A stretch of DNA of 10,443 bases. It comes from Aquimarina sp. (GTDB lineage Bacteria; Bacteroidota; Bacteroidia; Flavobacteriales; Flavobacteriaceae). Both the position numbers and the translations under genes were made by a program. The notes below the pieces were generated by a model that had not been told where the DNA came from, ran no database searches, and saw only the letters and a program-made list of their open reading frames with translations. The stretch is taken from the NCBI GenBank assembly GCA_011524575.1, contig WTKB01000170.1:1-10443 (forward strand), given 5' to 3'. Positions 6,776 through 10,443 of the stretch are shown here, piece after piece (position 1 is the stretch's first letter; each line of letters starts with the position of its first letter).

Positions 6776-8118
6776 CGATTGAAAGTTAATCGTTCTCCTT
6801 GAAGTGGTTTTTCTAAAACTTTAAAATCTTTATAAACAATTGTTCCATTTACAAACGTATGTGTAATCCTTGAGGTGAATGTTGTACCATTAAATGGCGA
6901 CCACCCACATTTGTATAAAATATTTTGTTTATTAACTGTCCATGGAGAGTTAGGATCTACAAGTACTAAATCGGCATAATAGCCTTCTCTTATAAAACCA
7001 CGTTTTTCAATGTCGAATAAAATAGCAGGATTATGACATGCTTTCTCCACAATTTTTTCTAGTGATAAGATCCCTTTTTGATAAAACTTGAATAATGCCA
7101 CTAAAGCATGTTGCACTAATGGTCCTCCTGATGGAGCACTAGTGTACGGGTTTTGTTTTTCGGAAAGTAAATGTGGTGCATGATCTGTAGCAATCACATC
7201 AATAGCATTGGTGTTTAAGGCTTTTAGTAAAGCTAAACGGTCGCTTTCTTTTTTAACTGCTGGGTTCCATTTGATAAGTGAACCTTTGGTTTTATAGTGT
7301 TCCTCATTAAACCAAAGGTGATGAATGCATACTTCTGCAGTGATTTTTTTATCTTTTAGTGGTGTTTTTTTATCAAATAACTTCAATTCTTTAGCCGTTG
7401 ATAAATGGAACACATGTAAACGTGCACCTGTTTGTTTAGCGAGTTCGATAGCTTTTGACGAGGATAAATAGCAAGCTTCTTCACTACGTATTACAGGGTG
7501 TAATTCCATAGGAATATCATCTCCATGAATAGCCTTTTGTTCGGCAAGATTTTTTTCAATTAGTGGTTGATCTTCACAATGTACAGCAATAAGTGTAGGA
7601 GAAGATTTAAATATTTCTTCTAAAACTTCAGGGTTATCTACAAGCATGTTTCCTGTAGAAGATCCTAAGAAGAGTTTTAATGCTGCTACTTTCTTCGGAT
7701 CAATTTTTTTAATCTCTTCTAAATTATCATTAGTTCCTCCAAACATAAAGGAATAATTGGCGTAACTTGAGTTTTTAGCAATCTCGAATTTATCTTCTAA
7801 AAGCTCAATAGTAGTAGCGTTTGGTAGGGTATTAGGCATTTCTATAAAAGAAGTAATCCCTCCTGCAATTGCTGCTCTAGACTCCGAGGCAATATCTGCT
7901 TTATGAGTAAGTCCTGGCTCTCTAAAGTGCACTTGATCATCTATAAGTCCTGGAATTAGAAATTGTCCTTCAGCATCAATAATCTTTAAACCTACAGGAT
8001 TATTTAAAGCTATTCTTGGAGCAATTTTAACAATTTTTTTTCCTTCAATATATACCTCTAAAGATTTAATGGTGTTTTCATTGACTACTTTAGCATTTTT
8101 TATAAGTACCTTATTCAT
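6772..8118 (-). CDS. pyrC: Dihydroorotase, with Gln in place of the first HxH histidine
   Basis: A 448-residue cytoplasmic amidohydrolase that cyclises N-carbamoyl-L-aspartate to dihydroorotate, the third step of pyrimidine synthesis. Signature features are the metal-binding segment at 60-69 (DDQVHFREPG), the lysine expected to be carboxylated at K148 (ALKLFLGSSTG), metal histidines H180 (HCED) and H238 (HVFHLST), and the catalytic Asp D312 in ATDHAPH. In most relatives the segment reads DxHxHFRxPG; here the first metal histidine is Gln62 (codon CAA, complement at 7933-7935), with H64 kept. I recall the same DDQVHFRE form in flavobacterial homologues, so it is probably a lineage trait and not a mutation. 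All other ligands are intact. It overlaps the mannosyltransferase upstream (8115-8118) and the DUF4296 gene downstream (6772-6775) by four bases each. Allantoinase or hydantoinase are less likely alternatives. Confidence 0.92.
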   Translation of the reverse strand: MNKVLIKNAKVVNENTIKSLEVYIEGKKIVKIAPRIALNNPVGLKIIDAEGQFLIPGLIDDQVHFREPGLTHKADIASESRAAIAGGITSFIEMPNTLPNATTIELLEDKFEIAKNSSYANYSFMFGGTNDNLEEIKKIDPKKVAALKLFLGSSTGNMLVDNPEVLEEIFKSSPTLIAVHCEDQPLIEKNLAEQKAIHGDDIPMELHPVIRSEEACYLSSSKAIELAKQTGARLHVFHLSTAKELKLFDKKTPLKDKKITAEVCIHHLWFNEEHYKTKGSLIKWNPAVKKESDRLALLKALNTNAIDVIATDHAPHLLSEKQNPYTSAPSGGPLVQHALVALFKFYQKGILSLEKIVEKACHNPAILFDIEKRGFIREGYYADLVLVDPNSPWTVNKQNILYKCGWSPFNGTTFTSRITHTFVNGTIVYKDFKVLEKPLQGERLTFNR

Positions 8119-8837
8119 GGTTTAAATATACTTTTGATTTTCATTTTAATTACCCCAAAAATAGCTTCGGAAATAATACCTTTTGACATTTTAGATTTTC
8201 CTCGAGTACGATCCGTAAAAATAATGGGGATTTCTTTATAGGCATACCCCTTAAGGTAAGTTTTAAATTTCATTTCTATTTGAAATGCATATCCTACAAA
8301 ATTAATTGTTTTTAAGTTAATACCTTCTAATAAAGCTCTTGAATACCCCACAAAACCTGCAGTGGTATCGTGTATAGGCATTCCTGTAATCATTCTTACA
8401 TATTTCGAAGCTAAATAAGAAAGTAGTACTCTATTCATAGGCCAATTGACTACATTAACTCCATTGATATACCTAGAGCCAATCACCATATCGAGTTTAT
8501 CTGTTTTGAGTGCATGTAACAAAACGGGTAAATCATTTGGATTATGGGAAAAATCTGCATCCATTTCGAAAATGTAATCATAATCCCTTTCTAATGCCCA
8601 ACGAAATCCATGAATATAAGCCACTCCTAAACCTTCTTTTTTAGCTCTTTTTTCTAAAAAAATAAGATCTTTGTATTTTGGAAGTAAATTTTCAATAATT
8701 TGAGCGGTACCATCAGGAGAATTATCATCCACAAATAAAAGATGAAAACAAATAGGCAATTGAACCACTGTTTCTATTAGTAAGGATACATTTTCTGCTT
8801 CATTGTAGGTTGGAACAATGACCAATACCTTTGACAT
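8115..8837 (-). CDS. Polyprenol monophosphomannose synthase-like GT2 glycosyltransferase
   Basis: A 240-residue family GT2 enzyme of the dolichol/polyprenol-phosphate mannose synthase type, which moves mannose from GDP-mannose to a polyprenyl phosphate at the cytoplasmic face of the membrane. Motifs are PTYNE near residue 10, DDNSPDGT (37-44, nucleotide-sugar binding), the metal-binding DAD at 93-95 (EMDADFSHNP), TTAGFVGY (158-165) and the basic RTRGKSKMS segment near 210-218. It lacks the C-terminal membrane domains of longer homologues, so it is the short catalytic form and probably associates with the membrane through its basic tail. It is the first gene of the operon with pyrC and DUF4296, and a TAnnTTTG box lies 16 bases upstream. 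The donor sugar is inferred from family resemblance; glucose transfer is possible. Confidence 0.9.
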   Translation of the reverse strand: MSKVLVIVPTYNEAENVSLLIETVVQLPICFHLLFVDDNSPDGTAQIIENLLPKYKDLIFLEKRAKKEGLGVAYIHGFRWALERDYDYIFEMDADFSHNPNDLPVLLHALKTDKLDMVIGSRYINGVNVVNWPMNRVLLSYLASKYVRMITGMPIHDTTAGFVGYSRALLEGINLKTINFVGYAFQIEMKFKTYLKGYAYKEIPIIFTDRTRGKSKMSKGIISEAIFGVIKMKIKSIFKP

Positions 8838-8853
8838 TCGAACTTTTTAAGCT

Positions 8854-8861
8854 CAAAGATA
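8854..8861 (-). promoter_or_regulatory. Candidate -7 box for the mannosyltransferase-pyrC-DUF4296 operon
   Basis: Minus-strand TATCTTTG matches TAnnTTTG perfectly and lies 16 bases before the operon's first ATG, which would give a leader of about ten bases. No convincing TTG is seen at -33. The box falls inside the region that the longer TTG-started version of the divergent DUF4271 gene would occupy, which supports the shorter start for that gene. Confidence 0.42.
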
Positions 8862-8902
8862 GTTTTTTATCCCTATTTTTTATACTTATTAAAGAAAATA
8901 CC

Positions 8903-9565
8903 ATGGAAGTTTATGTACATGAACCCTTTCCTCAAACTTGGATAGTGAGTTTATTTTTAGGAGTATTCTCTATTTTAGTAGTTGCTAATCAAATATACCC
9001 TTATGGTTTTAAACGTTTTTGCTCTTTACTTTTTCATCAGATATATTTAAATGAAAAGCCAGAATCTATAGCTGAGAAACGCTTATTTAGAGTACTACTC
9101 CTTTTTCAAGTCATTAGTTTTTCTTTTATCGTTTTATGTGTAAGTTTCTTTACCTTTCCCATTAAGGTAGGCTTATCTTTTGAAATGTATATAAAAGTAT
9201 TAATAACATATATACTTTTAAAGTTAACAACAGTGTTAATAACTTGGTCTATAGGGTCTTTATTGGGTAGGCATAAACAAACTCAAAAGTATCTTTTTCA
9301 GAAAGAAAGTACATTGAGTTATGTGTCTTTTTTAGTTTTTCCTGTAGCAATACTTATGTATTTACATCAATTATTTTTTTCTTTTTTTGGTCATGTTTTA
9401 CCTATTTTATTGTGTTTCGTGCTTTTTATTTCTAAAGTACTATTAGTCAGTAAAAATTATTATATCTTCTTTAAAAATGGGTTTTATTTTATTTTGTATA
9501 TTTGCACCCTTGAATTAGTGCCTTTAATGGTTGTTTATCAATTTTTTAGTGAATATATTTTTTAA
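8903..9565 (+). CDS. DUF4271 family multispan membrane protein
   Basis: A 220-residue membrane protein with about six predicted segments (12-32, 62-84, 96-121, 138-160, 165-183 and 194-215). It resembles the Bacteroidota DUF4271 family, whose function is unknown and which I recall next to hemD. The frame is open back to a TTG at 8831, but that start would overlap the divergent mannosyltransferase start and its promoter box and would add 24 unremarkable residues. The ATG at 8903 puts MEVYVHEPFP directly before the first membrane segment and is preferred. It is followed after 11 bases by hemD, so the two are probably co-transcribed and a role linked to tetrapyrroles is possible but unproven. 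No catalytic or metal motif stands out, though several conserved-looking Tyr, His and Trp residues lie near membrane edges. Confidence 0.8.
   Translation: MEVYVHEPFPQTWIVSLFLGVFSILVVANQIYPYGFKRFCSLLFHQIYLNEKPESIAEKRLFRVLLLFQVISFSFIVLCVSFFTFPIKVGLSFEMYIKVLITYILLKLTTVLITWSIGSLLGRHKQTQKYLFQKESTLSYVSFLVFPVAILMYLHQLFFSFFGHVLPILLCFVLFISKVLLVSKNYYIFFKNGFYFILYICTLELVPLMVVYQFFSEYIF
9497..9504 (+). promoter_or_regulatory. Possible internal -7 box upstream of hemD
   Basis: TATATTTG matches TAnnTTTG and lies inside the DUF4271 gene, 72 bases before the hemD ATG. It could give hemD some transcription independent of DUF4271. There is no -33 TTG at the right distance, and a chance match within coding sequence is quite likely. 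Confidence 0.18.
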
Positions 9566-9576
9566 TATTTATTCTT

Positions 9577-10320
9577 ATGAAGGTTAAAACTATCTTAGTT
9601 TCACAGCCTAAGCCCAAAGATCATTCTCCTTATTTTGAATTAGAGGAGAAACATAAAGTTAAGGTAGATTTCATTCCTTTTATTCATGTAGAAGGAGTTG
9701 ATTCTAAAGAAGTAAGGCAACATAAAGTTGATCTTCAGAAATTTACAGCCATCATTCTTACAAGTCGTAATGCTGTAGATCATTTTTTTAGAATTGCAGA
9801 TGAAATGCGCTATAAGGTACCTGATACTCTTAAATATTTTTGTCAAAGTGAAGCAGTAGCCTATTATTTACAAAAATATGTTGTTTATAGAAAACGAAAA
9901 ATATATGTAGGAAAACGTACTTTTAAAGAGTTATCTCCATACATTAAGAAATATAAAAATGAAACCTTTTTATTGCCTTCATCAGACAAACTAAAGCCTG
10001 AAATACCAGATACATTAGATACGCTTCAAGTGGATTGGCAACAAGTAGTACTTTATCGTACAGTAGTAAGTGATTTATCACATTTAAGAGATGTTTTTTA
10101 TGATATCTTAGTGTTTTTTAGTCCATCAGGAATAACTTCTTTATTTGATAACTTTCCTGACTTTCAGCAAAACAATACGCGAATAGCTGTTTTTGGAACA
10201 TCAACACTTAAAGCTGCAGAGCAAAAAGGTTTAGTATGTAATATTAAAGTTCCAACTCCAGAAACTCCTTCAATGACTATGGCATTGAAAGATTATATTA
10301 TTGAAGCCAATAAAAAATAA
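9577..10320 (+). CDS. hemD: Uroporphyrinogen-III synthase
   Basis: A 247-residue cytoplasmic enzyme that closes hydroxymethylbilane into uroporphyrinogen III, inverting ring D, on the path to haem and related tetrapyrroles. The family is poorly conserved, but its landmarks are present: an early ILVSQPKP strand, LTSRNAVDHFF (61-71) in the first lobe, FFSPSGITSLF (180-190) in the second, and the closing VFGTSTLKAAEQKG segment (205-218) containing the conserved Gly and Thr. The two-lobe repeat layout and length are normal. It begins 11 bases after DUF4271 and ends 28 bases before a strong terminator, so it closes a two-gene operon. The start follows a short A/T-rich gap without a Shine-Dalgarno sequence. 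Confidence 0.9.
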   Translation: MKVKTILVSQPKPKDHSPYFELEEKHKVKVDFIPFIHVEGVDSKEVRQHKVDLQKFTAIILTSRNAVDHFFRIADEMRYKVPDTLKYFCQSEAVAYYLQKYVVYRKRKIYVGKRTFKELSPYIKKYKNETFLLPSSDKLKPEIPDTLDTLQVDWQQVVLYRTVVSDLSHLRDVFYDILVFFSPSGITSLFDNFPDFQQNNTRIAVFGTSTLKAAEQKGLVCNIKVPTPETPSMTMALKDYIIEANKK

Positions 10321-10348
10321 AGTTTTTTAGATATTATATTTTATTAAA

Positions 10349-10387
10349 AAAAAAGATCCTTACATAAAAAATGTAAGGATCTTTTTT
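10349..10387 (+). terminator. Intrinsic terminator of the DUF4271-hemD operon
   Basis: A perfect 17-bp stem (10349-10365 and 10371-10387) with a five-A loop. The core GATCCTTACAT/ATGTAAGGATC is flanked by A6 and T6, so it could work from either direction. It starts 28 bases after the hemD stop and ends three bases before repeat copy 3. Confidence 0.88.
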
Positions 10388-10390
10388 ATA

Positions 10391-10443
10391 AGAGCTTGTT
10401 TAAAGGGAATACAAACTGTAATTCAAAAGTTTACCGTTATTGG
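10391..10443 (+). repeat. Palindromic dispersed element, copy 3 (cut by window edge)
   Basis: The first 43 bases match the left end of copy 1 at 39 positions, differing at element positions 5 and 15-17; resemblance weakens after that. It has the same orientation as copies 1 and 2. The sequence just outside the element (TTTATA before AGAG) is also shared with copy 1. Only the left part is visible. If it is full length like copy 1, its right end should lie near 10546, beyond this window. Confidence 0.8.

Noticed and set aside
8831..8902. TTG start giving DUF4271 24 extra residues
   Set aside because: It overlaps the divergent mannosyltransferase start and its candidate promoter; the ATG at 8903 sits naturally before the first membrane segment.
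9640..9846. Minus-strand 68-codon frame inside hemD
   Set aside because: Antisense to hemD, with a low-complexity AT-rich composition and no domain.
1..10443. CRISPR array, prophage, insertion sequence with transposase, or defence cluster
   Set aside because: No regularly spaced repeats, integrase, transposase, nuclease-helicase or toxin-antitoxin genes are visible; every long frame is a recognised housekeeping or conserved family.

Overview
This is an AT-rich chromosomal segment (roughly 30% G+C by eye) that looks like Bacteroidota, most likely Flavobacteriia. The evidence is as follows: genes lack Shine-Dalgarno sequences; several starts sit next to the Bacteroidota -7 promoter motif TAnnTTTG; the lineage-restricted families DUF4296 and DUF4271 are present; and DUF4271-hemD faces mannosyltransferase-pyrC-DUF4296, a layout I recall from flavobacteria (memory, not a search). 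Nearly all genes are intact housekeeping genes. I see no phage, transposase, CRISPR, toxin or defence genes.

Layout: 1-249 holds the last codons of an unidentified gene and a 156-bp imperfect palindrome (repeat copy 1). Plus-strand rnr (RNase R) and a LysE-type exporter follow. The exporter converges on minus-strand folB and tRNA-Cys, and a 23-bp perfect inverted repeat separates the two transcripts as a bidirectional terminator. The spacer at 3837-4161 holds a possible 33-codon membrane microprotein gene (minus strand) and a 10-bp inverted repeat. Next is prc (tail-specific protease, plus strand), which converges on a tight minus-strand operon with 4-base start/stop overlaps: polyprenol-phosphate mannosyltransferase, pyrC and a DUF4296 lipoprotein. 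Repeat copy 2, a perfect 20-bp hairpin, fills the gap between prc and that operon. Diverging from the operon are a DUF4271 membrane protein and hemD, followed by a strong terminator and the start of repeat copy 3, which the window edge cuts.

Functionally the genes cover RNA turnover (rnr), export (LysE), folate synthesis (folB), cysteine decoding, envelope proteolysis (prc), lipid-linked sugar synthesis, pyrimidine synthesis (pyrC) and tetrapyrrole synthesis (hemD).

The least explained structure is the dispersed palindromic element. Three copies, all in the same orientation and each just downstream of a plus-strand gene, share the same terminus and an internal AACTGTAATTCAA core. The full copy folds on itself in exact register over 156 bp. 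The second point of interest is PyrC, whose HxH metal motif reads QxH.
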